A stretch of DNA of 53,134 nucleotides from Candidatus Endomicrobiellum mastotermitis (GCA_031272445.1 JAISTT010000006.1:1-53134); one strand, 5' to 3'. Counted from the first letter of the stretch, positions 10,012 to 18,326 are shown. Notes: generated from the letters alone by a model not told the origin. Program-made: numbers and translations.

Positions 10012-11337
10012 ATGTTAGCAAGAGTCACCATAATCGGTAGACCTAATGTAGGTAAGTCTACTCTCTTCAACAGAATTATAGGAAAAAAAAAAGGTATTGT
10101 CCATAAAGTTTCTGGGACAACACTAGATAGGAATGATTATGAAACTCTTTGGAAGGATAAAAAGTTTATTATTTCTGATACTGCAGGTTGGAGTAGAGAT
10201 TCTTCACTGTTTTCAAAAAGCATATTCAGACAAATAGATAATGCTATTGCAGTATCAGACTTAATACTGCTTGTCGTAGATGGTAAAGAAGGGATTCATT
10301 CGTTAGATTTTCAAATTGCTCATAAAATTAGGCTTAGTAAAAAGAAAGTAATTCTTGTTGTAAATAAAATAGATACAGAGAAGGAAGAAATTAAGGGATA
10401 TGAGTTTTATGAGCTCGGATTTGAAAATATTATTTTTGTGTCTGCAAATCACGGCAGGTGTATAAATGACTTGCTGAATAAAATCTGGGGAAATATAAAA
10501 TATGATATAAAAGAGAAAGAAGCTAGCGGGATGTTGAAAATTATCATTATAGGGAAACCAAATGTAGGAAAGTCTTCTTTTGTTAACGCTGTTGCAGGTG
10601 AAGAAAGAAGTATTGTTCACAATGTTTCTGGCACAACAAGGGATTCTCTTACAGTACATGTTCAGGTTGAAGATAAAAAATACATTTTAATAGATACTGC
10701 CGGACTCCATAGGAATAGTAAAGTTAAAAATGATATGGAATATTTGTCTTTTTTAAGCACAGATTACGCTATTGATGATGCGGATATTGCTGTTTTGGTT
10801 GTGGATGCTTTACAAGGCATAGGGGATGCTGAAGTCAAAATTGCAAGACTTTTGATCAGAAAAAAGAAAGCCGTTATTATAGCTGTTAATAAGTGGGATT
10901 TAATAGAAAAAAAGGAAGAAACTGTAAAATATTTTACTGAACAGTTGAGAAAAAAGATGAAATTTATGTGTTGGGCAGATATTGTTTTTATATCTGCAAA
11001 AACAAAACAAAGAATAAATAAAATATTTCAAAAAGCCGAAATTGTTTTTGAACAGTTTTCAAAAAAACTAACGCAGAATGAGCTCAAAGAGGTAATAAGA
11101 GATGTTATAATAAGAAAGTCTTATATAAGTAAAGGTAAAACTTTGAGGCTAAAAGAATATTTGCAGGTGGCTTCAAGACCGCCTACTTTTGTTTTTTCAG
11201 TTAACGATATAAAGCTTGTACATTTTTCTTATAAAAGATTTATTGAAAATTGTTTGAGAGGTAGATTTAAATTTCATGGGACACCGATAATCTTAAGATT
11301 TAGAAAATATTATAGGGGAAAGTTATGTCAATACTAA
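10012..11337 (+). CDS. der: Ribosome biogenesis GTPase Der (EngA)
   Basis: Der is an essential cytoplasmic GTPase for 50S subunit assembly, recognised by two tandem G domains and a C-terminal KH-like domain. The first G domain has GRPNVGKST (residues 9-17) and NKID. The second has GKPNVGKSS near residue 182, DTAG, and NKWD near 298. The remainder, with KGKTLRLKEYLQVASRPPTFVFSVND, is the KH-like domain. The length of 441 residues is normal. AAAGGA lies about eight bases before the ATG. The 3' end overlaps plsY by 13 bases, so the two are likely translationally coupled. Confidence 0.97.
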   Translation: MLARVTIIGRPNVGKSTLFNRIIGKKKGIVHKVSGTTLDRNDYETLWKDKKFIISDTAGWSRDSSLFSKSIFRQIDNAIAVSDLILLVVDGKEGIHSLDFQIAHKIRLSKKKVILVVNKIDTEKEEIKGYEFYELGFENIIFVSANHGRCINDLLNKIWGNIKYDIKEKEASGMLKIIIIGKPNVGKSSFVNAVAGEERSIVHNVSGTTRDSLTVHVQVEDKKYILIDTAGLHRNSKVKNDMEYLSFLSTDYAIDDADIAVLVVDALQGIGDAEVKIARLLIRKKKAVIIAVNKWDLIEKKEETVKYFTEQLRKKMKFMCWADIVFISAKTKQRINKIFQKAEIVFEQFSKKLTQNELKEVIRDVIIRKSYISKGKTLRLKEYLQVASRPPTFVFSVNDIKLVHFSYKRFIENCLRGRFKFHGTPIILRFRKYYRGKLCQY

Positions 11338-11918
11338 TAAAAGTTTTGTACATTGCCCTAGCTTATTTATGCGGCTCAATACCTTTTGCGTATATTATTG
11401 CAAAAAGAGTTGGAAAAATTGATATACGTAACGTTGGTTCAGGTAATCCTGGAGCTGCAAACGTTTTTAGAACGATAGGAAAGGGTTCAGGGATTTTGAC
11501 TTTTGTAGCTGATGCTTTAAAAGGCTTTATTGTTGTACACTTTGCAGTGTTTATAGAGGATTCTTTTTTTTACTCTTTAGCTATTGCCGCTAGTGTAATG
11601 ATAGGTCATATGTTTACGGCATTTTTAAAATTTAAAGGTGGTAAAGGTGTTGCTACTGGGTTTGGGATATTTTTAGCTCTTATGCCTGTACCTTCCTTGA
11701 TATCGTTTTTTGTTTTTAATTTAGTTTTTTTATTTTCAGGTTATGTTGCTTTGGGTTCAATATGTGGAGCTTTAAGTCTTCCTATAGCGTCATATTTTTC
11801 TGGATATACCACACTAAAGTCTATGATGTTTACTTTTATAATGGTTTTTTTTGTTATTTACAGGCATAAAACAAATATTAGAAGATTGGTGAAAGGTTCT
11901 GAGAATAGGTTTAAATAA
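11325..11918 (+). CDS. plsY: Acyl-phosphate:glycerol-3-phosphate acyltransferase PlsY
   Basis: PlsY acylates glycerol-3-phosphate from acyl-phosphate, the first step of membrane phospholipid synthesis, in the inner membrane. The 197-residue product has five hydrophobic segments. It carries the three family motifs: GSIPFAYIIAK with RNVGSGNPGAANVFRTIGKG (about 15-53), the glycine-rich FKGGKGVATGFG near 104-115, and a C-terminal RHKTNIRRL. It overlaps der by 13 bases. der-plsY adjacency occurs in many bacteria. The partner plsX is not in this window. Confidence 0.95.
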   Translation: MSILIKVLYIALAYLCGSIPFAYIIAKRVGKIDIRNVGSGNPGAANVFRTIGKGSGILTFVADALKGFIVVHFAVFIEDSFFYSLAIAASVMIGHMFTAFLKFKGGKGVATGFGIFLALMPVPSLISFFVFNLVFLFSGYVALGSICGALSLPIASYFSGYTTLKSMMFTFIMVFFVIYRHKTNIRRLVKGSENRFK

Positions 11919-11963
11919 TTAAGAAAAAGTTTTGATATGTAATTAAAATTGTAGGTGGTTTAT

Positions 11964-12224
11964 GTGACAAAGAATGATATAGCGATAGTGTTGTCAAAGG
12001 TTTTGAGTTCTAAAAAAGAAGCTTGTGATATTGTAGATAAAGTTTTTGAAGAGATATCAAATTCTTTGAAGAACGGCGATAAAGTTGTTATAACTGGTTT
12101 TGGGAGTTTTCATATATTTGAAACGAAGATAAAAAAAGGAAGGAACCCTAAAACTGGCGAAAAACTCCTTATAGCTCCCATAAGAAAGATAAGATTCAGG
12201 CAGTCTAAAGGTTTTTTTAATTGA
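11964..12224 (+). CDS. hup: HU/IHF-family nucleoid DNA-binding protein
   Basis: This is a small histone-like protein that bends and compacts DNA as a dimer. The 86-residue product starts VTKNDIAIVLSKVLSSKKEA, includes NGDKVVITGFGSF, and has the DNA-binding arm GRNPKTGEKL with the proline that intercalates at the bend. GTG at 11964 is chosen because AGGTGG lies five bases upstream; an in-frame GTG at 11955 would overlap that site. HU and IHF subunits cannot be separated safely from sequence alone. It lies 45 bases after plsY and 15 bases before the merR-family gene, suggesting one operon. Confidence 0.9.
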   Translation: MTKNDIAIVLSKVLSSKKEACDIVDKVFEEISNSLKNGDKVVITGFGSFHIFETKIKKGRNPKTGEKLLIAPIRKIRFRQSKGFFN

Positions 12225-12239
12225 CTTGAGAGATATGTA

Positions 12240-12614
12240 ATGTCTAAAATTCCACCAATACCCGATAAAGAATATTTTACTATAGGAGAGGTTTCGCAAA
12301 TAACGCTTGTTTCAAAACATGTTTTAAGATACTGGGAAAGTGAATTCAATCTTTTACGCCCTATTAGGAAAAATTCTGGTCAAAGAAGGTATTGTACAAA
12401 AGAAGTAGAGTTAGTTTTTAAGATTAAAGACTTATTGTATAATAAAAAATATACAATTAGTGGTGTAAAGAAATGTTTGATCGGTGACAAACGTAAAAAA
12501 CTTACAGACTTACAAACAGATTTGAATTTAGACTTGGAGCATATACCAGATTCTAAATTTTTGAGTGACTTAAAGTATGAACTAAAACATATTTTAAAAC
12601 TTTTAAGGGTGTGA
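12240..12614 (+). CDS. MerR-family transcriptional regulator
   Basis: The 124-residue protein has an N-terminal winged helix-turn-helix, YFTIGEVSQITLVSKHVLRY followed by WESEFNLLRPIRKNSGQRRY, at about residues 12-51. EVELVFKIKDLLYNKKYTIS and GVKKCL then supply the helical hairpin. The C-terminal part is short and has no cysteine or histidine sensor pattern, so the effector is unknown. In many bacteria a MerR-type gene follows an ihf/hup gene in this way (for example next to ihfA), so the pairing supports a housekeeping regulator rather than a metal sensor. Its target cannot be read from the window. Confidence 0.85.
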   Translation: MSKIPPIPDKEYFTIGEVSQITLVSKHVLRYWESEFNLLRPIRKNSGQRRYCTKEVELVFKIKDLLYNKKYTISGVKKCLIGDKRKKLTDLQTDLNLDLEHIPDSKFLSDLKYELKHILKLLRV

Positions 12615-12679
12615 TATACAAAATTTACAAATAAAGATATGAGGTCTAGTTCGTCGTTTAGTTTTATGTAGTTAATTTT

Positions 12680-12753
12680 CGGGGCGTGGCTCAGTTGGCT
12701 AGAGCGTTCCCTTGGGGTGGGAGAGGTCGCTGGTTCAAGTCCAGTCGCCCCGA
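12680..12753 (+). tRNA. tRNA-Pro (anticodon GGG)
   Basis: The acceptor CGGGGCG/CGCCCCG is fully paired and discriminator A follows. The anticodon loop TTGGGGT on stem TTCCC/GGGAG gives anticodon GGG, and the T-arm is CTGGTTCAAGTCCAG. CCA is not encoded. Confidence 0.95.
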
Positions 12754-12927
12754 TTGTTTTTTATCTTGGTTGCTCTTTAAACTAAATTTTTATTTTTCTT
12801 AGGATATTATATAGTGGAGCTTTGTAAAATGAAGTACATAATATATATATATAATTAACGCTTTTTTTGTGTGTGGCTATTTTTATAAAGTCAAAAACTT
12901 TTTTTTTTACAATTCTTACTTTCTTCC

Positions 12928-13032
12928 TTGAAATTTAAGAATATGTTATTTACAATATTTGATGAAGAGGACTTTATGTTGTATAGAAGAGGTTTTTTAA
13001 CTTCTATATTTTATATGAGGAGGAAAGATGCT
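12928..13032 (+). pseudogene. Short reading-frame remnant carrying a DEEDFMLYR motif
   Basis: In the same frame as, and just upstream of, the cysteine-rich peptide gene lies an open stretch reading FDEEDFMLYRRGFLTS (bases 12958-13005). Nearly the same motif, DEDDFMLFRNR, ends the exported protein encoded on the opposite strand at 13251-13290. The similarity is also at DNA level with mostly synonymous differences. It may be the 3' relic of a second copy of that gene or an N-terminal extension of the small peptide. The strong AGGAGG at 13018-13023 argues that translation of the peptide starts later. Confidence 0.35.
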
Positions 13033-13212
13033 ATGAAAAGTACGAAAAGATTTTTTTTAGCGGTTATGCTTTGCTGTACTCTTTGTGCAGTTGGTAACGC
13101 TATAGGGCCTCTTTTGTTAGGCCATGGGGCAAGTTGGGACGAGGACGGGCATTGCTACAATTGTAGGAAAACAGGTGATGCAAATGAATGTACGAAGTGT
13201 AATGGTTGTTAA
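13033..13212 (+). CDS. Predicted exported small cysteine-rich protein, unknown function
   Basis: The 59-residue product starts at ATG 13033, nine bases after a perfect AGGAGG. Residues 1-23 form a clear signal peptide: basic MKSTKR, hydrophobic FFLAVMLCCTLCAV, then GNA as a likely cleavage site. The mature part of about 36 residues ends in HCYNCRKTGDANECTKCNGC, with Cys at 41, 44, 53, 56 and 59. Two CxxC knuckles eight residues apart suggest a zinc-ribbon-like site or disulfides in the periplasm or outside the cell. I recognise no family. The stop overlaps the stop of the convergent gene by four bases. Weak lipobox resemblance was considered but no proper L-x-x-C is present. Confidence 0.7.
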   Translation: MKSTKRFFLAVMLCCTLCAVGNAIGPLLLGHGASWDEDGHCYNCRKTGDANECTKCNGC

Positions 13213-14075
13213 AACTCAATACAATTACAATTGCAATTAGTTGCACAATGCCTATTTCTAAATAACATGAAGTCATCTTCATCAATTACTTTACTAAATT
13301 TTGAGTAAATTTTACAAGACTTATGTCTAATTTTAGAAAATTTATTTCCAGCTTGTGCCTCCTTTATTTTTGCTTGTGCTGTTTCTCTTCGTGCTTGTTC
13401 AAGCTTTAAGATTAGTGCAGCTCGTTTAATTATCAGCTTAGCGATTTCAATATTTGTACTGTTAATATAACCATACGAATTATTAGTATTTTTTCTTATC
13501 TCATCTTTTTTCTTGTTTACTTCAAGAATATTTTCAAGATATTTTACTTTAGCTTCCTTTTCTTTTATTTTTGCTTGTTCGACTTTAACTGTAGCCTCTG
13601 TAATCTTAGCCCAATACTCATCACATTTAATTAGCGCCTTTACTACATCAAGAGGAACCTTTGGCGTTTTTCCAACTTTAATTTCATTTTTTATGAGTTC
13701 GATATTAGCTTTATCTATATTGAGATTAATCTTTTCAATATCAATTATGAATTTGTATCTAGAAAGGGAGAGGGTAAATAATTTAATATCATTCTCACTC
13801 TTTTCAATTTTAGTTTTTAAATAGATACTATAATAATCTTTGTTGCGTTTTAGACCTATAATTTTATTCATGAGAGTCGCTTTCTTTTGTTTAACGATCA
13901 TTAGTTCATCATTTAGACACAACTTTTTATGCTCAATAGCTGCACGCTCAACATTAAGAGCGTTGATTTTTTCCTCAAGTCTTTCTATAACACTTGGTTT
14001 TGCATAAGAACTTGTTGCTAGAACATGCATGTTAAAGGCGTAACATAGTACAACAGTCAGAAATAATTTTTTCAT
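13209..14075 (-). CDS. Predicted exported coiled-coil protein with cysteine-rich tail, unknown function
   Basis: The 288-residue product begins with a signal peptide (MKKLFLTVVLCYAFNMHVLA, cleavage near residue 20 or 25). From about residue 28 to 190 and again from 208 to 248 it is strongly charged and heptad-like, that is long coiled coil. An internal repeat is visible: VEQAKIKEKEAKVK (165-178) and ETAQAKIKEAQAGNK (231-245). The tail holds DEDDFMLFR (265-273) and four cysteines (277, 281, 283, 285) before the end. No known family is recognised; generic resemblance to periplasmic coiled-coil proteins is composition only. There is no Shine-Dalgarno sequence before the ATG. It is convergent with the small cysteine-rich gene. 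Confidence 0.75.
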   Translation of the reverse strand: MKKLFLTVVLCYAFNMHVLATSSYAKPSVIERLEEKINALNVERAAIEHKKLCLNDELMIVKQKKATLMNKIIGLKRNKDYYSIYLKTKIEKSENDIKLFTLSLSRYKFIIDIEKINLNIDKANIELIKNEIKVGKTPKVPLDVVKALIKCDEYWAKITEATVKVEQAKIKEKEAKVKYLENILEVNKKKDEIRKNTNNSYGYINSTNIEIAKLIIKRAALILKLEQARRETAQAKIKEAQAGNKFSKIRHKSCKIYSKFSKVIDEDDFMLFRNRHCATNCNCNCIEF

Positions 14076-14930
14076 TTAATTTTATTTATTAATTCATCTG
14101 TATCATTTATTGTAACGCACAACAAATGTTATATTAAATTGTTACACTCTACAATAATATATCTTACATTAAATATAATTTTATGTCGACATTCTTAAGA
14201 CTAACTTAAATTGAAAAACAATATAAGTATCTGTTGTTTTTTTTGTTTTTGAAATTTCTAATTCAGAAAAAATTATATCCTCATGGTTAATCAAGAATAC
14301 AAATAGTTCAAAATATTTTTAAGGATACGATAACGACTAAAAAAATGTGAATTCATGTTAACTTTTAAAGAGCAATGGCTAGATTAATTTTTTTTAATAT
14401 AATAACTCTAGGTTGTCCAGGGAGTCATGTTAGCAAGAACTTTTTTATCCTTGTTTTGCTACTTTTTAAAACAAAACTAGAAAACTTTTTTGGCATCATT
14501 CATTGTTTTATTAGACTTGATAAGTCTATTTCTTTAAACTTATCGTTTTTCTGTTTTAACTTATTTCAGTCATAACATAATGGAATTGATTTTGTAAGAA
14601 TCAAGAAGTGATTGTTTTGAGATGAAATTTATTAATATATTAGCATGGAATTCTTAAAGGATTGAAAAATTATTACAAAGTTTAGTATAACGACAACAAG
14701 TGCAAAAATATATTTTAGATATTAGATTAGAACAAATGTAAAATAAAAATATAGCTTTTAATGGAGTAATATAGTAGAGTGCTAATAATTTTTATGTAAT
14801 TTAGAATTTTAATTGCGTATGTCTTTAAAAAAAGTGTAAAAAATAGTCAATAATGTGAGCGGTATGTTTGTTGTGTAATGTAATTAAATTTAATTATAAT
14901 TTGTCTTTAATGGAAGGAATATAAAAAATT
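14076..14930. other. 855-base gap between the coiled-coil gene and thrS
   Basis: It must contain the promoter of the minus-strand coiled-coil gene and that of thrS. A TATAAT stands at about 14893-14898, some 30 bases before thrS. A 66-codon frame at 14375-14575 encodes only a hydrophobic, low-complexity product without a ribosome binding site and is not called. A small stem-loop TAGACTT-GAT-AAGTCTA occurs near 14512-14528. Nothing else was recognised, and the tract resembles eroded DNA. Confidence 0.45.
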
Positions 14931-16649
14931 ATGAAAGAGCAAAAACCATTGGATATTTTAAGACATTCTGCAGCTCATATAATGGCTGCTGCTGTCAAGG
15001 AACTTTTCCCTTTGACGAAAGTTGCAATAGGGCCGTCTATAGAGAATGGATTTTATTATGATTTTGATAAAATTGAGCCTTTTACTTTAGACGATTTAAT
15101 AAAGATTGAAGAAAAAATGAAGAAAATAATAAAAGAAGATAGTACTTTTGTATGTTTATCTATGCCCAAAGATGAAGTTATTAAAAAATTTCAAGATGAA
15201 GGGGAAAAATATAAAATTGAGATAGCGTCTCAAATAGATGAGGATAGTCTAAGCATATATAAAACTGGTAATTTTACAGATTTATGCAGAGGTCCTCATA
15301 TAGCTTCAACGGGACAGCTTAAATATTTTAAACTTCTTTCAGTTGCAGGTGCTTATTGGAAAGGAGACTCTTCGAGAGAACAACTTCAAAGAATTTATGG
15401 AACAGCATTCTTTACGAAAAAAGATCTTGATAATTATTTAAGTAAAGTTGAAGAAGCTCAGAGAAGAGATCATAGAAAGTTGGGGAAAGATCTGGATTTA
15501 TTTAGTGTTAGCGATATTGTTGGTAGTGGCCTAATTTTGTGGCATCATAAAGGTGTTATTTTAAGAGATATTATTGAGAACTATTTTAAGAAATTCCATT
15601 TTGAAAATGGATATGAGCTTTTATCTACACCACATATTGCAAGTGAAGAGCTTTTTAAAGTGAGTGGACATTTACAGACTTATTCTGATAGTATGTATGC
15701 TTCTATGGAAGTAGAAGGAAAGCCATATCGAGTGAAGCCTATGAATTGCCCTATGCATTTGATGATATATAAAACTAAACTTCACTCTTATAAAGAACTT
15801 CCAATAAGATATGCAGAGCTAGGTACAGTATATAGGTTTGAAAAATCTGGAGTTTTGCATGGACTTTTAAGAGTCAGGGGATTTACACAAGATGATGGTC
15901 ATGTGATTGTAACTCCAGAACAACTTGAAAAGGAAATGTTAGAAGTTTTTAATCTGGCTATAAAGTGCCTTAAAACTTTTGGATTTAATGAATATAAGGT
16001 TTATATTGCCACAAGACCTAAAACTAAATATGTAGGTAGAGTAGAAGATTGGGAGAGGGCACAAAGTTCTATTGAAAACGCTTTAAAAAAAACAGGTTAT
16101 GATTATGAAATTGACGAAGGTGGAGGGGCTTTCTATGGTCCGAAGATTGATATAAAAATAAGAGATTCCATAGATAGACTTTGGCAGTGTTCAACTATAC
16201 AATTTGACTTTAATCTTCCTGAAAGATTTGATATTTATTATATTGACTCATTGGGCAAAAGAGCAAGACCTTATATGATTCATAGGGCGTTGATGGGATC
16301 CCTAGAAAGATTTATAGGTATCCTTTTAGAGCATTATATTGGAGCACTCCCTATTTGGCTTTCTCCTATTCAGGTTGCAATAATTAATATTAATGAAAGT
16401 CAGTATGAATATTGCTCTTATTTGTTAAGGAAATTGATAAGTAAAGGTATAAGAGTTATCTTTGATAGTAGAAATGAAAAAATTGGGTATAAAATAAGAG
16501 AGAGTACGATGCAGAAAATTCCTTATATAGCAGTTGTTGGAAATAAAGAAATGGATACGGATAAGATTTCTGTCAGAGCAAGAGGTAATAAAAATTTAGG
16601 TATTATGGGGATTGATGATTTTGTTTCGCTTATAAAAAATTCCTTTTAA
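14931..16649 (+). CDS. thrS: Threonyl-tRNA synthetase lacking the TGS domain
   Basis: ThrRS charges tRNA-Thr in the cytoplasm. The 572-residue product starts directly in the editing domain (ILRHSAAHIMAAAVKELFP, AIGPSIENGFYYDFD, DLCRGPHI). It therefore lacks the roughly 60-residue N-terminal TGS domain of the usual 630-640-residue enzyme. The catalytic core is complete: zinc-ligand cysteine in KPMNCPMHLMIYK, motif 2 RYAELGTVYRFEKSG, and motif 3 RPYMIHRALMGSLERFIGIL. The anticodon domain follows at the C-terminus. GGAAGGA precedes the ATG, and an in-frame TAA lies 9 bases upstream, so no TGS domain is hidden by a wrong start. TGS-less ThrRS occurs in several bacterial lineages. Confidence 0.96.
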   Translation: MKEQKPLDILRHSAAHIMAAAVKELFPLTKVAIGPSIENGFYYDFDKIEPFTLDDLIKIEEKMKKIIKEDSTFVCLSMPKDEVIKKFQDEGEKYKIEIASQIDEDSLSIYKTGNFTDLCRGPHIASTGQLKYFKLLSVAGAYWKGDSSREQLQRIYGTAFFTKKDLDNYLSKVEEAQRRDHRKLGKDLDLFSVSDIVGSGLILWHHKGVILRDIIENYFKKFHFENGYELLSTPHIASEELFKVSGHLQTYSDSMYASMEVEGKPYRVKPMNCPMHLMIYKTKLHSYKELPIRYAELGTVYRFEKSGVLHGLLRVRGFTQDDGHVIVTPEQLEKEMLEVFNLAIKCLKTFGFNEYKVYIATRPKTKYVGRVEDWERAQSSIENALKKTGYDYEIDEGGGAFYGPKIDIKIRDSIDRLWQCSTIQFDFNLPERFDIYYIDSLGKRARPYMIHRALMGSLERFIGILLEHYIGALPIWLSPIQVAIININESQYEYCSYLLRKLISKGIRVIFDSRNEKIGYKIRESTMQKIPYIAVVGNKEMDTDKISVRARGNKNLGIMGIDDFVSLIKNSF

Positions 16650-16706
16650 AATTGTTGAGTCTTTAATTTTCATAGTATGCGAAATAATACATGCAAGGGA
16701 GATAAA

Positions 16707-18104
16707 TTGAAATATATAGATGAGATAAAAATAAATTCTTTGCTTAGAGTTCCTGTAAATGAAAAAGAAGTTGTCAGAATTTTAGAAAAATCAACACAAC
16801 TAAAAAGACTTAGTCTAGAAGAATCTGCAAAACTTTTATGCGTAAATGATTATGCAATCCTTCAAAAAATTTATGATGCAGCCTTTTATGTAAAAAATAG
16901 TATATACGGTAGACGTGTTGTACTTTTTGTCCCTCTTTATATAAGTAATATTTGTGAGAATAGCTGCCTTTACTGCGGTTTTTCTTCAAAAAATAAGACT
17001 ACTATTAGAAAAAGGCTTACATTTAAGGAAGTACTAGAGCAGACGAAAATACTTTTGAAAAGAGGGCATAAACGTATTTTGATGGTTGCTGGAGAGATGG
17101 CTTATTCAAAAGAGAGTATAGGTTATTATATCAATGCAATTAAAGCAATTTATAGTGCAAGCTATAAAGGAAATAGAATAAAAAGAGTGAATGTAAATGT
17201 TGCTCCTATGAATGTTGAAGATTTTGGAAAACTTAAAGAGGCGGGTGTTGGTACATATCAAATATTCCAAGAAACTTACCATGAGGAAACTTATAAAAAG
17301 CTCCATACTTCTGGTGCAAAGTCTGACTTTTATAATCGTTTAAACGCTGTAGATAATGCATTTAAGGCTGGTATTAACGATGTTGGGATAGGGCCATTGC
17401 TAGGTCTTTATGATCATCGTTTTGAAATCCTTGCATTGCTTATGCATATTGAATATCTAGAAAAAACTTATGGGATAGGGCCTCACACTATTTCTGTTCC
17501 ACGCATTGAACCTGCTCCTGGATCTGAATATTCACTAAATCCTGAACATTTTATTTCAGATGAGGAATTTAAAAAGTTAGTTTCCGTTTTAAGACTCTCT
17601 GTTCCTTATACTGGTATAATAATGTCAACTAGAGAAACTGCAAATTTAAGAGATGTTCTTATAAACTTAGGTGTTTCTCAAATAAGTGCAGAATCTAAAG
17701 TTACTCCCGGTGGATATGAAAATAATTTAAAAGAGGCTATCAATAATGATGAACCTGGGAGACAATTTAGCCTGAGTGATCAGCGCTCATTAAATGAAAT
17801 AATAATCTCTTTGCTTTCCAAAGGGTTTATTCCAAGCTTTTGTGCTGCATGTTATCGAAAAAATAGAATAGGGAAGAGTTTCATGAATTTAGCAAAATCT
17901 GGAGAAATAAAACATATGTGTGATATAAATGCTTTGATTACTTTTAAAGAGTATCTTGAGGATTTTGCAGACCCAAAAATTATAAAATTAGGGAATAGTT
18001 TTATTGAGGAATATAAGATGAAAATTCTTGATGAAATTAGTCTTGAAGTGCTAGACAAGTTTTTGTTAAACGTAGATGCTGGTGTACGAGATGTTTATGT
18101 TTAA
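16707..18104 (+). CDS. hydG: [FeFe]-hydrogenase H-cluster maturase HydG (radical SAM)
   Basis: HydG cleaves tyrosine to yield the CO and cyanide ligands of the [FeFe]-hydrogenase active site. The radical-SAM cluster motif is CENSCLYC (Cx3CxxC). The product is about 465 residues, longer than the related thiamine enzyme ThiH (about 370). It has the extra C-terminal domain that binds the auxiliary cluster, with FCAACYRKNRIGKSFM and a distal cysteine in KHMCDINA. TTG at 16707 is preferred because AAGGGAG lies about seven bases upstream; ATG at 16677, in the same frame, would add ten residues and lacks such a site. hydE, hydF and the hydrogenase itself are not in the window. It follows thrS after a short gap. 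Confidence 0.92.
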   Translation: MKYIDEIKINSLLRVPVNEKEVVRILEKSTQLKRLSLEESAKLLCVNDYAILQKIYDAAFYVKNSIYGRRVVLFVPLYISNICENSCLYCGFSSKNKTTIRKRLTFKEVLEQTKILLKRGHKRILMVAGEMAYSKESIGYYINAIKAIYSASYKGNRIKRVNVNVAPMNVEDFGKLKEAGVGTYQIFQETYHEETYKKLHTSGAKSDFYNRLNAVDNAFKAGINDVGIGPLLGLYDHRFEILALLMHIEYLEKTYGIGPHTISVPRIEPAPGSEYSLNPEHFISDEEFKKLVSVLRLSVPYTGIIMSTRETANLRDVLINLGVSQISAESKVTPGGYENNLKEAINNDEPGRQFSLSDQRSLNEIIISLLSKGFIPSFCAACYRKNRIGKSFMNLAKSGEIKHMCDINALITFKEYLEDFADPKIIKLGNSFIEEYKMKILDEISLEVLDKFLLNVDAGVRDVYV

Positions 18105-18172
18105 GTGATTATTTTTTAATCATAGTTAATTGTTATTGTTTGTGATGTATAAGAGTTTAAATTTTTAAGCGT

Positions 18173-18202
18173 TTGACATAGGTTGTTTTAATTTTGTATA
18201 AT
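18173..18202 (+). promoter_or_regulatory. Consensus sigma-70 promoter P1 of groESL
   Basis: TTGACA (18173-18178) and TATAAT (18197-18202) are both perfect consensus hexamers, 18 bases apart. This is the upstream copy, about 230 bases before groES. Confidence 0.85.
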
Positions 18203-18228
18203 AAGCGGTCGTAATGTGACAGTGCTAA
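18202..18228 (+). promoter_or_regulatory. Degenerate CIRCE-like operator O1 (HrcA type)
   Basis: TAAGCGGTC, nine bases, then CAGTGCTAA matches the CIRCE layout TTAGCACTC-N9-GAGTGCTAA with the exact spacing. Six of nine left-half and eight of nine right-half positions agree. It starts on the last base of the -10 box, the usual CIRCE position near the transcription start. Confidence 0.6.
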
Positions 18229-18326
18229 AAATAGGAAAGTGATAGTTAGCAATTATTACAAAGCAGAGTAATAGTAATAAAATAATAGAAGTATATTGAG
18301 TAAGTACGAAAATTTGTAAGGCTAGG

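Larger units (their letters stand above)
18173..18239 (+). repeat. First copy of the duplicated groESL promoter/operator module
   Basis: This 67-base segment matches 18327-18393 at 65 of 67 positions by eye. It spans the -35, spacer, -10, a CIRCE-like inverted repeat and a short AAAAATAGGAAAG tail. The period is 154 bases, and the sequence between the copies is not repeated. Confidence 0.9.

Noticed and set aside
13100-13285. A 61-codon minus-strand frame
   Set aside because: It is a shadow of the cysteine-rich peptide gene and the end of the coiled-coil gene, with no signal of its own.
14375-14575. A 66-codon plus-strand frame
   Set aside because: It has no ribosome binding site, low-complexity hydrophobic sequence and no family resemblance; likely chance in AT-rich DNA.
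14778-14786. Exact GAGTGCTAA, the right half of a CIRCE element
   Set aside because: No matching left half nine bases upstream and no heat-shock gene follows; a 9-mer in AT-rich DNA can occur by chance.
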